In this document: one piece after another, positions 48,978-58,428 of the stretch | Numbering within the stretch: the first letter of the stretch is position 1 | How the letters are laid out: each line of letters opens with the position of its first letter | Position numbers and translations under genes: made by a program | Source of the DNA: CATOSK01 sp034423195 | GTDB lineage: Bacteria > Chloroflexota > Dehalococcoidia > Lucifugimonadales > UBA3495 | Length of the DNA stretch: 64,000 nucleotides | Reading direction: 5' to 3' | Assembly (NCBI GenBank): GCA_034423195.1 | Contig: DAOUIZ010000060.1 | Coordinates: forward strand, 60,099 to 124,098 | The notes under the pieces: generated by a model | Seen by the model: only the letters and a program-made list of their open reading frames with translations | Told to the model about the DNA's origin: nothing | Databases searched by the model: none

Positions 48978-49874
48978 ATGGCGGAACAAATCGGTTTTGT
49001 TGGACTGGGAATCATGGGCAAGCCCATGGCCCGTAATTTGATGAACGCCGGCTACGAGTTGACGGTGTATGACATCGTCGGGGAAGCAGTCGAGGAGCTG
49101 GCCACCGAAGGAGCCAGGGCCGCGTCTTCCAGTAGCGAAGTCGCCGCCAGCACCGACAAGATTATTACCATGCTCCCGGATTCGGCAGACTCGGAGCGGG
49201 CCATCCTGGGGCCCGGCGGTGTGCTGGAAGGAGCCAAGACCGGGTCGGTGGTAATCGACATGAGCTCCATAGCCCCGTCCATGTCCCAGAAGATCTTCGC
49301 CGCGTGTGCCGAGAAGGGCGTCGAAATGCTGGATGCCCCGGTCAGCGGCGGCGAGCCGGGCGCCATAGCCGGAACGCTGGCCATCATGGTCGGCGGCAAG
49401 CAGGAAGTTTTCGACCAGTGTGCGGATATGCTCCAGGTGATGGGCGGCAACGTTGTCCTGACCGGCGACGTGGGCGCAGGAAACATCACCAAGCTGGCCA
49501 ACCAGATCATCGTCGCCGCCAACATTGAGGCCCTGAGCGAGGCGATGGTGCTGGCCCAGAAGGCCGGCGTCGACCCGGAACGGGTCTTCAATGCCATCCG
49601 CAGCGGCCTTGCGGGCAGCAACGTGATGGATGCCAAGGCCCCCATGATGCTGGAGCGGAACTTCCGGGCCGGCTTCCGCATCCGGCTGCACCAGAAGGAC
49701 CTGCGGAACGTGCTCCAGACCGCCCAGGAACTGAACGTGCCGCTCCCGGTGACCGCGCTGGTCCAGCAGATGCTCGGCTCGCTGGTCAACGACGGGGAAC
49801 AGGATCTGGACCACTCGGCTATTCTCCACTTCCTGGAAAAGATGGCGGACGTGCAAGTCAAGAGCGGCGGCTGA
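48978..49874 (+). CDS. garR: 2-hydroxy-3-oxopropionate (tartronate semialdehyde) reductase
   Basis: A 298-residue beta-hydroxyacid dehydrogenase: GFVGLGIMGKPMARNL (NAD motif), DAPVSGGEPGAIAGTLAIMVGG (substrate site), GAGNITKLANQIIVA with the catalytic Lys, and KDLRNVLQTAQE at the C-terminus. The last motif matches GarR/GlxR more closely than 3-hydroxyisobutyrate dehydrogenase. It reduces tartronate semialdehyde to D-glycerate in glyoxylate metabolism. ATG preceded by GGAGAAGGTC. Terminator follows. Confidence 0.88.
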   Translation: MAEQIGFVGLGIMGKPMARNLMNAGYELTVYDIVGEAVEELATEGARAASSSSEVAASTDKIITMLPDSADSERAILGPGGVLEGAKTGSVVIDMSSIAPSMSQKIFAACAEKGVEMLDAPVSGGEPGAIAGTLAIMVGGKQEVFDQCADMLQVMGGNVVLTGDVGAGNITKLANQIIVAANIEALSEAMVLAQKAGVDPERVFNAIRSGLAGSNVMDAKAPMMLERNFRAGFRIRLHQKDLRNVLQTAQELNVPLPVTALVQQMLGSLVNDGEQDLDHSAILHFLEKMADVQVKSGG

Positions 49875-49904
49875 CCGGCGGCCCCGGCATCCTCGGCGTT
49901 TTAT

Positions 49905-49943
49905 GCAATCCGCCTTCCATGACGAGGGCGGATTGCTTTTTCT
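49905..49943 (+). terminator. Terminator of garR
   Basis: Ten-base stem GCAATCCGCC / GGCGGATTGC, then TTTTTCTCC. Confidence 0.9.
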
Positions 49944-49955
49944 CCGATGGCCAGG

Positions 49956-49985
49956 TTGGGGAAATGCCGGGTTAGGTTATATAAT
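49956..49985 (+). promoter_or_regulatory. Promoter of the pentose-phosphate operon (TTGGGG-18-TATAAT)
   Basis: Perfect TATAAT at 49980-49985; TTGGGG at 49956-49961 is a weak -35. About 104 bases of leader precede tkt. Confidence 0.5.
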
Positions 49986-50095
49986 CGGTGGGCAGATGGC
50001 GGGATGGAGACCGGCGCAGCGTCGGCGGAGACCTGGTTTTTGATGGTTTCGGCCGGTTGGCTGCCTTCCCGCCGCGAGTCGTTCGGGGGTTATGG

Positions 50096-52102
50096 ATGTC
50101 CGGCGCGAATCTCGACGAGTTGTGCATCAACACTATCCGGTTCCTGGCGGTGGATGCCGTGGAGCAGGCGAGGTCGGGGCACCCCGGGGCCCCCATGGGT
50201 GCCGCTCCCCTGGCCTACGTCTTGTGGAACTCCTTTCTCAAGCACAACCCCCGGGACCCCCGCTGGCCCGACCGGGACCGCTTCGTCCTCTCCGCCGGCC
50301 ATGCCTCCGCCCTTCTTTACAGTCTGCTGCACCTGACCGGATACGACATATCACTGGATGACCTAAAGCAGTTCCGGCAGTTCGGCAGCAAGACCCCGGG
50401 CCATCCCGAATACGCTCCCGATTCGGGGATCGAGGTAACCACCGGGCCGTTGGGCCAGGGATTCGCCCACGGCGTCGGCATGGCCATCGCCGAGCGGTGG
50501 CTGGCTGAACGGTACAACCGGCCCGGCCATAAGATAATCGACCATTACACCTACGCCCTGGTATCCGACGGCGACCTGCAGGAGGGAGTGGCGGCCGAGG
50601 CCGCGTCCCTGGCCGGGACCCTCGGCCTGAACAAGCTCATCTACTTCTACGACGACAACGGCATATCCATCGAGGGCGATACGGACATCGCGTTCCTGGA
50701 AAACGTGGGCCAGCGTTTCTCCGCCTACGGATGGCAGGTCATTGGCCCGGTCGACGGCAACGACCTGGCCGGAATCACCGCCGCCGTCCGGGAGGCCCGG
50801 GAAGAGGCGGAGCGTCCCAGCTTGATTATCTGCCAGACGGTCATCGGGTTTGGCAGCCCCAACAAGGCGGGCACCGGCGGAGTCCACGGCGAGCCTCTTG
50901 GCGCCGAAGAAGCCAGGCTTTCCAAGGAAACCCTGGGTTGGACCTACCCGGACTCCTTCACCATCCCCGAAGAAGCCGGCTCCCACCTGCGCCAGGCACG
51001 GGAACGCGGCAAAGCCTGGCAGGATGACTGGAACCGCCGGCTGGAAGAATACCGCCGCGCCTATCCCGAGGATGCCGGACGACTGGAGGAGGACATAAGC
51101 GGAGACCTCCCCGAGGGGTGGGACCGGGAACTGGACGCCCTCTTCTCCGGCGGGGCTTCGTCCGTGTCCACCCGGGATGCGGGCGGGCTGGTGATGAACG
51201 CCATATCCCGGACCGTGCCGACCCTGCTGGGCGGGTCGGCCGACTTGGCCCCCTCCACCAAGACCCTGCTGCTGGACCGGGGCCACTTTGGGCCCGACGA
51301 TTATTCCGGCCACAACTTCCACTTCGGCGTCCGGGAACACGCCATGGGCGCCGTGGCCAACGGAATGGCCTTGCACGGCGGGGTCATTCCCTTCACCGCC
51401 ACTTTCCTGATCTTCTCCGACTACATGCGTCCCGCCATGAGGTTGGGGGCCCTCATGGGACAGCGGGTGGTCTATGTCTTCACCCACGATTCGGTCGCAC
51501 TGGGACAGGACGGGCCGACTCACCAGCCCATCGAGCAACTGCTCGGGCTGCGGGCGATTCCCAACCTGGAAATCATCCGGCCGGCCGACGCCACGGAAAC
51601 GGCCGAAGCCTGGAAGGTTGCCCTGAACCGGCGGGACGGTCCCACCGCCCTGGCCCTGAGCCGTCAGAATCTTCCGGTGCTGGACCGCTCCGAGCTGGCC
51701 CCGGCTTCGGGAGTGCAGCGGGGAGCCTACGTGCTCTGGCAAGGCGGCCCGACCCCGGATGTCATCGTCATAGCATCCGGCTCCGAGGTACCCATTGCCC
51801 TGGAGGGCGGCAGGCTGCTCCAGGAAGAAGGCATCGCGGCCCGGGTTGTATCCATGCCAGCCTGGGGCCTGTTCGACTCCCAACCGGAGGAGTACCGGAA
51901 GAGCGTCCTTCCCCCGGAGGTCAAGGCCCGGGTGTCCATCGAAGCCTCCTCCCCCATGGGATGGGAGCGGTATGTCGGCCTGGAAGGGACGGCCATCGGC
52001 GTCCCTCACTTCGGGGCATCCGCGCCCGGGGACGTTATCTACGAAGAGTTTGGCCTCACCGCCGGGCGGGTGGTCCAGGAAGCCAGGCGGCTGCTGGCCT
52101 GA
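50096..52102 (+). CDS. tkt: Transketolase
   Basis: A 668-residue ThDP enzyme moving two-carbon units between sugar phosphates. ARSGHPGAPMGAAPLAYVLW, GHASALLYSLLHLTGY, GPLGQGFAHGVGMAIAE, and the ThDP motif SDGDLQEGVAAEAASLAG(x)NKLIYFYDDN (split) are present; GVREHAMGAVANGMALHGG and THDSVALGQDGPTHQP lie in the Pyr domain. The ATG at 50096 with GGGGG upstream matches the usual N-terminus (NTIRFLAVDAVEQA). First gene of an operon with tal and pgi. Confidence 0.95.
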   Translation: MSGANLDELCINTIRFLAVDAVEQARSGHPGAPMGAAPLAYVLWNSFLKHNPRDPRWPDRDRFVLSAGHASALLYSLLHLTGYDISLDDLKQFRQFGSKTPGHPEYAPDSGIEVTTGPLGQGFAHGVGMAIAERWLAERYNRPGHKIIDHYTYALVSDGDLQEGVAAEAASLAGTLGLNKLIYFYDDNGISIEGDTDIAFLENVGQRFSAYGWQVIGPVDGNDLAGITAAVREAREEAERPSLIICQTVIGFGSPNKAGTGGVHGEPLGAEEARLSKETLGWTYPDSFTIPEEAGSHLRQARERGKAWQDDWNRRLEEYRRAYPEDAGRLEEDISGDLPEGWDRELDALFSGGASSVSTRDAGGLVMNAISRTVPTLLGGSADLAPSTKTLLLDRGHFGPDDYSGHNFHFGVREHAMGAVANGMALHGGVIPFTATFLIFSDYMRPAMRLGALMGQRVVYVFTHDSVALGQDGPTHQPIEQLLGLRAIPNLEIIRPADATETAEAWKVALNRRDGPTALALSRQNLPVLDRSELAPASGVQRGAYVLWQGGPTPDVIVIASGSEVPIALEGGRLLQEEGIAARVVSMPAWGLFDSQPEEYRKSVLPPEVKARVSIEASSPMGWERYVGLEGTAIGVPHFGASAPGDVIYEEFGLTAGRVVQEARRLLA

Positions 52103-52168
52103 TGAATGGGTTTCCATGTCAGCGGGCGTTTCCCCGGGCCTCCACAACACTTTAATCGGGAGTTAGCC

Positions 52169-53290
52169 ATGGCCAATGCCATAAGACAGGCCAACCAACA
52201 GGGACAGTCCATCTGGTACGACAACATCCAGCGGGGGATGATCGAGTCGGGGGAGCTGAAGCGCCTGATTGACCTCGGCGTCAGCGGCCTGACCGCCAAC
52301 CCTACCATCTTCGAGAAGGCCATATCCGGCAGCAGCGACTATGACGACGCCCTGGTGCGGCTGGCTGCGGAAGGCGCCGGCGTCAACGACATCTACGAGT
52401 CGCTGGCAATGGACGACATCCGGTCGGCCGCCGACCTGCTCCGGAATGCCTACGACGGGACGGGCGGGGTAGACGGCTACGCATCACTGGAAGTCAGCCC
52501 CCACCTCGCCGCCGACACGGAGGGAACGGTGGCCGAGGCCCGCCGGTTCTTCCGTGAGTTGGACCGTTCAAACGTCCTCATCAAGGTCCCGGCCACTCCC
52601 GAGGGCATTCCGGCCATACGCCGGCTCATCGGAGAAGGGGTGAACGTGAACGTCACGTTAATCTTCTCCTTGGACGCCTATCTCGAGGTGCAGGAAGCCT
52701 ACATCTCCGGCCTGGAGGACCTGGCGGCAAAGGGTGGGGACCTGACCAAGGTGGCGTCGGTGGCATCCTTCTTCGTCAGCCGGGTGGACACTGCGGTGGA
52801 CAGCGCCGTGGCCTCCGCCAACGGGGCCGCGGACTCCTCCCTGATGGGCAAGGCTGCGGTGGCCAACGCCAAGCTGGCCTACCGGGCTTTCCAGGAAACC
52901 TTCGGTTCGGAGCGTTTCTACAAGCTGCGGGAGATGGGCGCCCGGGTGCAGCGGCCGCTTTGGGCCAGCACCGGCACCAAGAACCCGGAGTACAGCGATG
53001 TGCTCTACGTTGAGACTCTGATGGGTCCCAACACGGTGAACACCATGCCAGACGTTACCCTGGATGCCTTCCTCGACCATGGCCAAGTCTCCCTGACCGT
53101 CACCGAGGGCGTGGCCGAAGCCGAGGAGGCGCTGGCCGGAGTGGCCGATGCCGGCATCAGCCTGGACGCTATCACAGAGCAGCTCCTCGCGGACGGGGTC
53201 AAGGCCTTCGCCGATTCCTTCGACCTGTTGATGGAAAACATCGAGCAGAAGCGGTCCCAACTTATGCTGACCCAGGCCACGGGCGATTAG
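52169..53290 (+). CDS. tal: Transaldolase (TalAB-like, long form)
   Basis: A 373-residue transaldolase: QSIWYDNIQRGMIESGELKRLI at the N-terminus, GVSGLTANPTIFEKAI, DGYASLEVSPHLA, NVLIKVPATPEG with the Schiff-base Lys, NVNVTLIFSLDAY and RPLWASTGTKNP. This is the long Tal type that is often fused to glucose-6-phosphate isomerase; here pgi is a separate gene starting five bases later in another frame. ATG 52169 with CGGGAG upstream. Confidence 0.95.
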   Translation: MANAIRQANQQGQSIWYDNIQRGMIESGELKRLIDLGVSGLTANPTIFEKAISGSSDYDDALVRLAAEGAGVNDIYESLAMDDIRSAADLLRNAYDGTGGVDGYASLEVSPHLAADTEGTVAEARRFFRELDRSNVLIKVPATPEGIPAIRRLIGEGVNVNVTLIFSLDAYLEVQEAYISGLEDLAAKGGDLTKVASVASFFVSRVDTAVDSAVASANGAADSSLMGKAAVANAKLAYRAFQETFGSERFYKLREMGARVQRPLWASTGTKNPEYSDVLYVETLMGPNTVNTMPDVTLDAFLDHGQVSLTVTEGVAEAEEALAGVADAGISLDAITEQLLADGVKAFADSFDLLMENIEQKRSQLMLTQATGD

Positions 53291-53295
53291 CGGAC

Positions 53296-54882
53296 GTGGT
53301 TGACTCGCCTTCTTCCGCGGTGGGTCTGCCGGGCCTGGAGGCCCAGCTGGACAACCTGCGCCGGGGAGAAGCCGTCCGGCGCATCTGGGAGCGGGACCAC
53401 ACGGTTTGGAGTCCCGACCCCGTGGAAATCAGCGACCGGCTGGGCTGGCTGACCGTCACTGGAGTCCTGCGCCGCCAGATTCCGCTGCTGGAAGGGTTCG
53501 CCCAGGGCGTCCGGGAAGATGGCTTCAACCACGTGGTCCTTCTTGGGATGGGCGGGAGCAGCCTGGGGCCGGAGGTGCTGCGGCAGACCTTCGGCAGCGC
53601 GCCCGGGCATCCCCAGCTTATCGTCCTTGACTCCACCTTCCCCGGCACGGTCCGGTCCGTCGGAAAGGCGATAGACCCCGCCCGTACCCTGTTTCTTGTT
53701 TCGTCCAAGTCCGGCACCACCATCGAACCCAGCACTCTTTACGCCCACTTCCGGTCCCTGGTGGAGGCCGCCGTCGGTGAGGAACAATCAGGCCGGCATT
53801 TCGCGGCCATCACCGACCAGGACACGCCGCTGGCCGGCATGGCCGCCGGGACAGGATTCCGGCGGGCTTTTCTCAATCCTCCCGATATCGGAGGGCGGTA
53901 CTCCGTGCTGTCCTATTTCGGCCTTGTCCCGGCGGCCCTCATCGGAATGGACCTGGAGGCTCTGCTGGACCGGGCGGATGCCATGGCCGATGCCTGCCGC
54001 ATCGAAACGCCCTTGGAGGAAAACCCCGGGGCGATGCTGGGAGCCTTCCTGGCCGCGGGATGGGCATCGGGGCGGGATAAAATGACGCTCCAAAGCCCTC
54101 CAGATGTCTCGGCTTTCGGCCTGTGGGTGGAGCAGATGCTGTCCGAAAGCCTGGGGAAAGATGGCAAGGGGATAGTGCCCGTCGTTGGAGAGCCGGAAGA
54201 GGCATTGCATTCCAGCGGGGTTGACCGGCTGCATGTTCGGTTGATTTTGGGTGGAGAGGCCGGCGGGGGATTGGGGGGCGATGCCCTCAGTATCCGGCTG
54301 CGGGACACTTGTGATTTGGGGGGCGAGTTTTTCCGGTGGGAGTTTGCTACGGCGGTGGCCGGAGCGCTGATGGGCGTCCACCCCTTCGACCAACCGGACG
54401 TGCAGTCGGCCAAGGGCCAGACCGACCGTGTCCTGGAGAGCGGGGCGTTGGCCGCCGGAGACATCGAGACGGACACCATTGATGCGCTCATGGCCGGAGC
54501 GTCTACCGGGGACTACATGGCGGTCCTGGTCTACGGTGAGCAAACGCCGGAGCTGGACCGGGAGTTGTCCGGGCTGCGCGCTGCGGTCACCGGGAAATGG
54601 GGGCTGCCCGTCACGGTGGGATACGGACCCCGCTACCTGCACTCCACCGGGCAGCTCCACAAGGGCGGCGCCAACTTGGGCATCTTCCTGGTGCTGACCT
54701 GCGACTCCGAAAAGGATGTGCCGGCGCCGGGGTACCCATTCTCCTTCGGCGAGTTGAACCGGGCGCAGTGGATGGGCGACCTGCAGGCTCTGCGGTCCTT
54801 GGGACGGCGCACGGCCTGGATGGACTTGGGAATAGATCCCGGCGGCGGTGTTGCCGACCTGGCCAGGCGGCTCGAAGGATGA
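53296..54882 (+). CDS. pgi: Glucose-6-phosphate isomerase
   Basis: A 528-residue PGI of the form found as the C-terminal part of Tal-Pgi fusions. Signatures: LLGMGGSSLGPEVLRQTFG, VSSKSGTTIEPSTLY, GGRYSVLSYFGLVPAALIG, HPFDQPDV and YLHSTGQLHKGG with the catalytic His and Lys. It interconverts glucose-6-P and fructose-6-P. GTG start at 53296. In operon with tkt and tal. Confidence 0.92.
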   Translation: MVDSPSSAVGLPGLEAQLDNLRRGEAVRRIWERDHTVWSPDPVEISDRLGWLTVTGVLRRQIPLLEGFAQGVREDGFNHVVLLGMGGSSLGPEVLRQTFGSAPGHPQLIVLDSTFPGTVRSVGKAIDPARTLFLVSSKSGTTIEPSTLYAHFRSLVEAAVGEEQSGRHFAAITDQDTPLAGMAAGTGFRRAFLNPPDIGGRYSVLSYFGLVPAALIGMDLEALLDRADAMADACRIETPLEENPGAMLGAFLAAGWASGRDKMTLQSPPDVSAFGLWVEQMLSESLGKDGKGIVPVVGEPEEALHSSGVDRLHVRLILGGEAGGGLGGDALSIRLRDTCDLGGEFFRWEFATAVAGALMGVHPFDQPDVQSAKGQTDRVLESGALAAGDIETDTIDALMAGASTGDYMAVLVYGEQTPELDRELSGLRAAVTGKWGLPVTVGYGPRYLHSTGQLHKGGANLGIFLVLTCDSEKDVPAPGYPFSFGELNRAQWMGDLQALRSLGRRTAWMDLGIDPGGGVADLARRLEG

Positions 54883-54965
54883 GTCTCCGTTCCGGGGGTA
54901 TCGCGCCGAGGCTCACGCTGACAGAGCCATGATGGACCGAGGAAGGAAGGCGAGGGGGTTTGACG

Positions 54966-55883
54966 ATGACCGGCAATGACTTGGGCTACCGGAAGGACCT
55001 GTTCATCCTTCCCTTCGACCACCGGGGGTCCTTCGAGGCCGGACTGCTGGGTGTCCGGGATGGCCGGGTCAGCGAGGAGCAGACCCGGCAGCTCTCGTCC
55101 TTCAAGCGCATCATTTACGATGCCTTCCTCGAGGCCAGCGACCGGGGCGACGTGAGGCTGGAGGATTCGGCAATCCTGGTGGACCAGCAGTACGGGGCGG
55201 AGATCCTGGCCGACGCCCACCAGCGGGGGGTCACCTCCTGCACCTGCATGGAGAAGAGCGGGCAGGAAGTGTTCGACTTCGAGTACGGGGACGCCTTCCT
55301 GTCCAGGCTCCAGGAGGCCCACGTCACCTTCGGCAAGGTTCTGGTGCGGTACAATCCAGAAGGCGACCCGGAGGTGAACCGGGCCCAGCGGGACCGCCTC
55401 AAGACGGCCTGCGATGCTGTTCGCGGAGCGGGCCTGAAGTTCATGTTCGAGCTGCTGGTGCCGGCAACTCCGGGGCAGTCCGAACAGGCGGCCGGCGCCT
55501 ACGACACTTCTCTTCGTCCGGCCCTAATGGCCCGGTCAATGGCGGAAATGCAGGAAGCCGGAATTGAACCGGACGTCTGGAAGGTGGAGGGGATGGACGA
55601 CCTGGAATCCGCCAGGTCGGTTTCCGACCAGGCCCGGTCCGGCGGCCGCGACGGTGTGGGCCTGATCATCCTGGGCCGCGGCGAGGATGCCGCCAAGGTG
55701 GACCACTGGCTGACTATCGGGGCGAAGACGCCCGGATTCATTGGGTTCGCGGTGGGGAGGACAACCTTCTGGGGGCCGGTGGTGGAATGCCAGCAGGGGT
55801 CAATCTCCCGGGAACAGGCGGTGACGCGGATCGCGGACAACTACACCCGCTTCCTGAAGCTGTTCACCGGGGCGCGGGGTTAG
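54966..55883 (+). CDS. DUF2090-family class I-like aldolase
   Basis: A 305-residue TIM barrel similar to the C-terminal DUF2090 domain of bifunctional IolC. RKDLFILPFDHRGSF at the N-terminus is the family hallmark. ILVDQQYGAEIL, KVLVRYNPEGD, KFMFELLVP and VWKVEGMDD follow, the last with a Lys placed as in class I aldolases. In inositol catabolism the domain cleaves 2-deoxy-5-keto-gluconate-6-P; here it is inside a pentose-phosphate operon, so another ketose phosphate may be the substrate. ATG 54966 chosen with GAGGGGG seven bases upstream. Confidence 0.8.
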   Translation: MTGNDLGYRKDLFILPFDHRGSFEAGLLGVRDGRVSEEQTRQLSSFKRIIYDAFLEASDRGDVRLEDSAILVDQQYGAEILADAHQRGVTSCTCMEKSGQEVFDFEYGDAFLSRLQEAHVTFGKVLVRYNPEGDPEVNRAQRDRLKTACDAVRGAGLKFMFELLVPATPGQSEQAAGAYDTSLRPALMARSMAEMQEAGIEPDVWKVEGMDDLESARSVSDQARSGGRDGVGLIILGRGEDAAKVDHWLTIGAKTPGFIGFAVGRTTFWGPVVECQQGSISREQAVTRIADNYTRFLKLFTGARG

Positions 55884-55953
55884 GGTTCTCCGGGCAGGCG
55901 ATGCTAATCCCTGTTGAGGGTCGGCGCCTGGCGGTTCGAGGAAGGTGCAAATA

Positions 55954-56862
55954 GTGGAACTGGGCATGATCGGCTTGGGCCGGATGGGCGGGAACATGGC
56001 GCAGCGGCTCCTCTCGGCCGGCCACCGGGTTGTGGCCTTCGACCGGGACCGGGAGGCTGTTGATGCCGCCTCTTCCGCGGGCGCGACCGGCGCGGGTTCC
56101 CTGGAAGCCCTGGCGTCCCAACTCGCCATTCCCCGGGCGGTCTGGCTGATGCTGCCCGCCGGAGATGTCACCGAGGGGACCATCGACGCCCTGGTCCCCA
56201 TCCTTTCGCCAGGCGACGTGGTCCTGGATGGAGGCAACGCCTACTACAAGGACACCATGCGCCGGGGGGAGAAGCTGGCGGCTCATGGGCTGGAACTCAT
56301 GGACGTGGGCACCAGCGGCGGCGTGTGGGGACTCTCCCAGGGGTATTCCCTGATGGTCGGTGGCTCCTCAGAAGCCTTTGCGCGGCTGGAACCGGTATTC
56401 CAGGCGTTGGCTCCCGCGCCGGACCGGGGATACAGCCGGGTGGGCCCCACCGGGGCGGGCCACTTCGTCAAGATGGTCCACAACGGCGTCGAGTACGGGC
56501 TGATGCAAGCCTACGCGGAGGGACTGGAACTCCTGGGGGCCAAGGCCGACTTCGACCTGGACCTGCGCCAGATTGCCGAGACCTGGCGTCATGGCAGCGT
56601 CGTCCGTTCCTGGCTGCTGGACCTGGCAGTGGCGGCCCTGGAGGAAGACCCCGGCCTGGAAAGCCTCCGGTCCTACGTGGACGACTCCGGTGAGGGGCGG
56701 TGGACGGTGCAGGAAGCGGTGGACCTGGGCGTGCCCATCCCGGTCATCACCCTGGCCCTGCAGCAGCGGTTCCGTTCCAGGCAGGAGGAACCCTTCGGCG
56801 GGAGGATGCTCGCCGCTCTCCGCCGACAGTTTGGAGGACACGCGGTGCGTCAGCAGGATTGA
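55954..56862 (+). CDS. gnd: 6-phosphogluconate dehydrogenase, short (GntZ/YqeC) type
   Basis: A 302-residue decarboxylating 6-phosphogluconate dehydrogenase. MELGMIGLGRMGGNMAQRL, WLMLPAGDVTEGTID, DGGNAYYKDT, GTSGGVWG and GHFVKMVHNGVEYGLMQAYAEG with the catalytic Lys are intact; the length matches the short NAD-preferring class. It makes ribulose-5-P + CO2. GTG 55954 is favoured over GTG 55945 by Shine-Dalgarno spacing (AGGAAGG). No zwf is seen upstream or downstream. Confidence 0.9.
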   Translation: MELGMIGLGRMGGNMAQRLLSAGHRVVAFDRDREAVDAASSAGATGAGSLEALASQLAIPRAVWLMLPAGDVTEGTIDALVPILSPGDVVLDGGNAYYKDTMRRGEKLAAHGLELMDVGTSGGVWGLSQGYSLMVGGSSEAFARLEPVFQALAPAPDRGYSRVGPTGAGHFVKMVHNGVEYGLMQAYAEGLELLGAKADFDLDLRQIAETWRHGSVVRSWLLDLAVAALEEDPGLESLRSYVDDSGEGRWTVQEAVDLGVPIPVITLALQQRFRSRQEEPFGGRMLAALRRQFGGHAVRQQD

Positions 56863-56918
56863 AGGCGGCGGCCCGGTTCCGCTGGACCCGGCGGCGTTTG
56901 CCGGGGTTGGAGTAGAAA

Positions 56919-58376
56919 ATGTCCGGCGTTTTAATCGTAGTGTTCGACGGGTTGCAGCCGGCCCAGGTGCGGCCGGACCTGATGCCGCACCTGTCGGCCT
57001 TTGCCGCCGAAGGAGTGACCTTCTCCAACCACCACTCCGTATTTCCCTCCGTCACCAGAACCAACGCCTCCAGCATGGTGACGGGACGCAATCCGGGGGG
57101 GCATGGCCTGGCGGCCAACCGGCTGATGGTACGGGAGTTCAATCACCTCGAAACCATCCCGGCGCTGGAACCGGAGCTGGCCCTGGTCAAGGAGGCGACG
57201 GGACAGGTACTGCTGGCGCCGACCCTGGCGGACCTGCTTTCCCGGCGCGGCCGGGAATACATCGCCATCGGGGTGGGCACCAGCGGCAACGCCTTCCTGC
57301 ACAACCCCAACCCGGAGAACCGGGGCGGCGCCACCCTGCACCCGGAGTTCACCCTCCCGCGTTACCTTCATTCGCGAATCCTGGAACGGTTCGGCCCGTG
57401 GCCCGCAGAGACCCGGCCCAACACCCCCCGCATGGCCCACGCCGTCCGCATTCTGACCGAGTACATCCTCCCGCAGCGGCGCCCGGACGTGGCCCTGATA
57501 TGGTCCTCCGAACCGGACAAGTCCCAGCACGATGCCGGGGTGGGCACCGCTGAATCGGACCAGGCCGTCCGGGAGGCGGACAGCGAATTCGGCAGGATCA
57601 TCCGCTGGCTGGAAACGACGGACGGCTTCGAGGACACCAATGTCATGGTGGTGTCCGACCACGGGTACTCCACCATCCTGGCAACGGTGGATATCGAGGC
57701 CGCCGTGCGGCAGGCGGGTTTTCCCGGGCCCAACGTTGCGGGAGGGGTGGCCGTGGCCGGCAACGGCGGTTCGGCCCTGTTCTACACCAACGGCAGCGAT
57801 GCGGGAACGGCGGGGGACGTGACCGAATGGCTCATGTCCCAGCCCTGGTGCGGACCCGTGATCGTCTCCGACGCCGCCGGACCCCTGCCGGGCGGCCTGC
57901 CGGCCCGGCGGGTCGGATGCGAAGGCCCCCGGGTGCCGGAGGTCATCGCGTCCCTGCGTTCCAACCCGTCCATCAACCCCTCGGGATACCAAGGTTACGT
58001 CTTCTCCACCGGGGGGACGCCCGGCCAGGGACAGCACGGGTCCATGAGCCGACAGGAACTGCACAGTGTCCTCTTCGCCCGGGGTCCCGGCTTCCGGCAG
58101 GGGTGCATCAGCGGAGTCCCGTCCGGCAACGTTGACCTGGCCCCGACGGTGTTGAGTCTCCTGGGGTTGGATGCAGGAACGACCCCCTTCGACGGGCGGG
58201 TACTGTCGGAAGCATTGGCCGGTGGTCCCAGCCCGGAACAGGTTGATTGGGGACGGGAGATTTACAACGCGGAAAGGGAGCTGCGGGGCCAGGTCTACCG
58301 GCAGCAGGTCCACGTCTCGATGGTGGGAGAGACGGTGTACGTCGACGAGGGAAGCAGCACCCTCGGACGGCGTTAG
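56919..58376 (+). CDS. Alkaline-phosphatase superfamily phosphodiesterase (type I NPP-like)
   Basis: A 485-residue enzyme: metal/nucleophile site VFDGLQPAQVRPD and FPSVTRTNASSMVTGRNPG with the catalytic Thr, SSEPDKSQHDAG with Asp/His, VVSDHGYS with Asp/His, and a final His in GQHGSMSRQ. This is the nucleotide pyrophosphatase/phosphodiesterase family, here without a signal peptide, so it is likely cytoplasmic. It starts 57 bases after gnd and could act on a phosphodiester in sugar or cofactor turnover; the substrate is unknown. Confidence 0.85.
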   Translation: MSGVLIVVFDGLQPAQVRPDLMPHLSAFAAEGVTFSNHHSVFPSVTRTNASSMVTGRNPGGHGLAANRLMVREFNHLETIPALEPELALVKEATGQVLLAPTLADLLSRRGREYIAIGVGTSGNAFLHNPNPENRGGATLHPEFTLPRYLHSRILERFGPWPAETRPNTPRMAHAVRILTEYILPQRRPDVALIWSSEPDKSQHDAGVGTAESDQAVREADSEFGRIIRWLETTDGFEDTNVMVVSDHGYSTILATVDIEAAVRQAGFPGPNVAGGVAVAGNGGSALFYTNGSDAGTAGDVTEWLMSQPWCGPVIVSDAAGPLPGGLPARRVGCEGPRVPEVIASLRSNPSINPSGYQGYVFSTGGTPGQGQHGSMSRQELHSVLFARGPGFRQGCISGVPSGNVDLAPTVLSLLGLDAGTTPFDGRVLSEALAGGPSPEQVDWGREIYNAERELRGQVYRQQVHVSMVGETVYVDEGSSTLGRR

Positions 58377-58388
58377 CCTGACGTGGGG

Positions 58389-58394
58389 TACAAT
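58389..58394 (+). promoter_or_regulatory. -10-like TACAAT before the LLM oxidoreductase
   Basis: TACAAT 35 bases upstream of the ATG and directly after the phosphodiesterase stop; no good -35. Confidence 0.35.
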
Positions 58395-58428
58395 TGGCCC
58401 ACATTCCGGGATGCAAGGAGTCAGCAGG

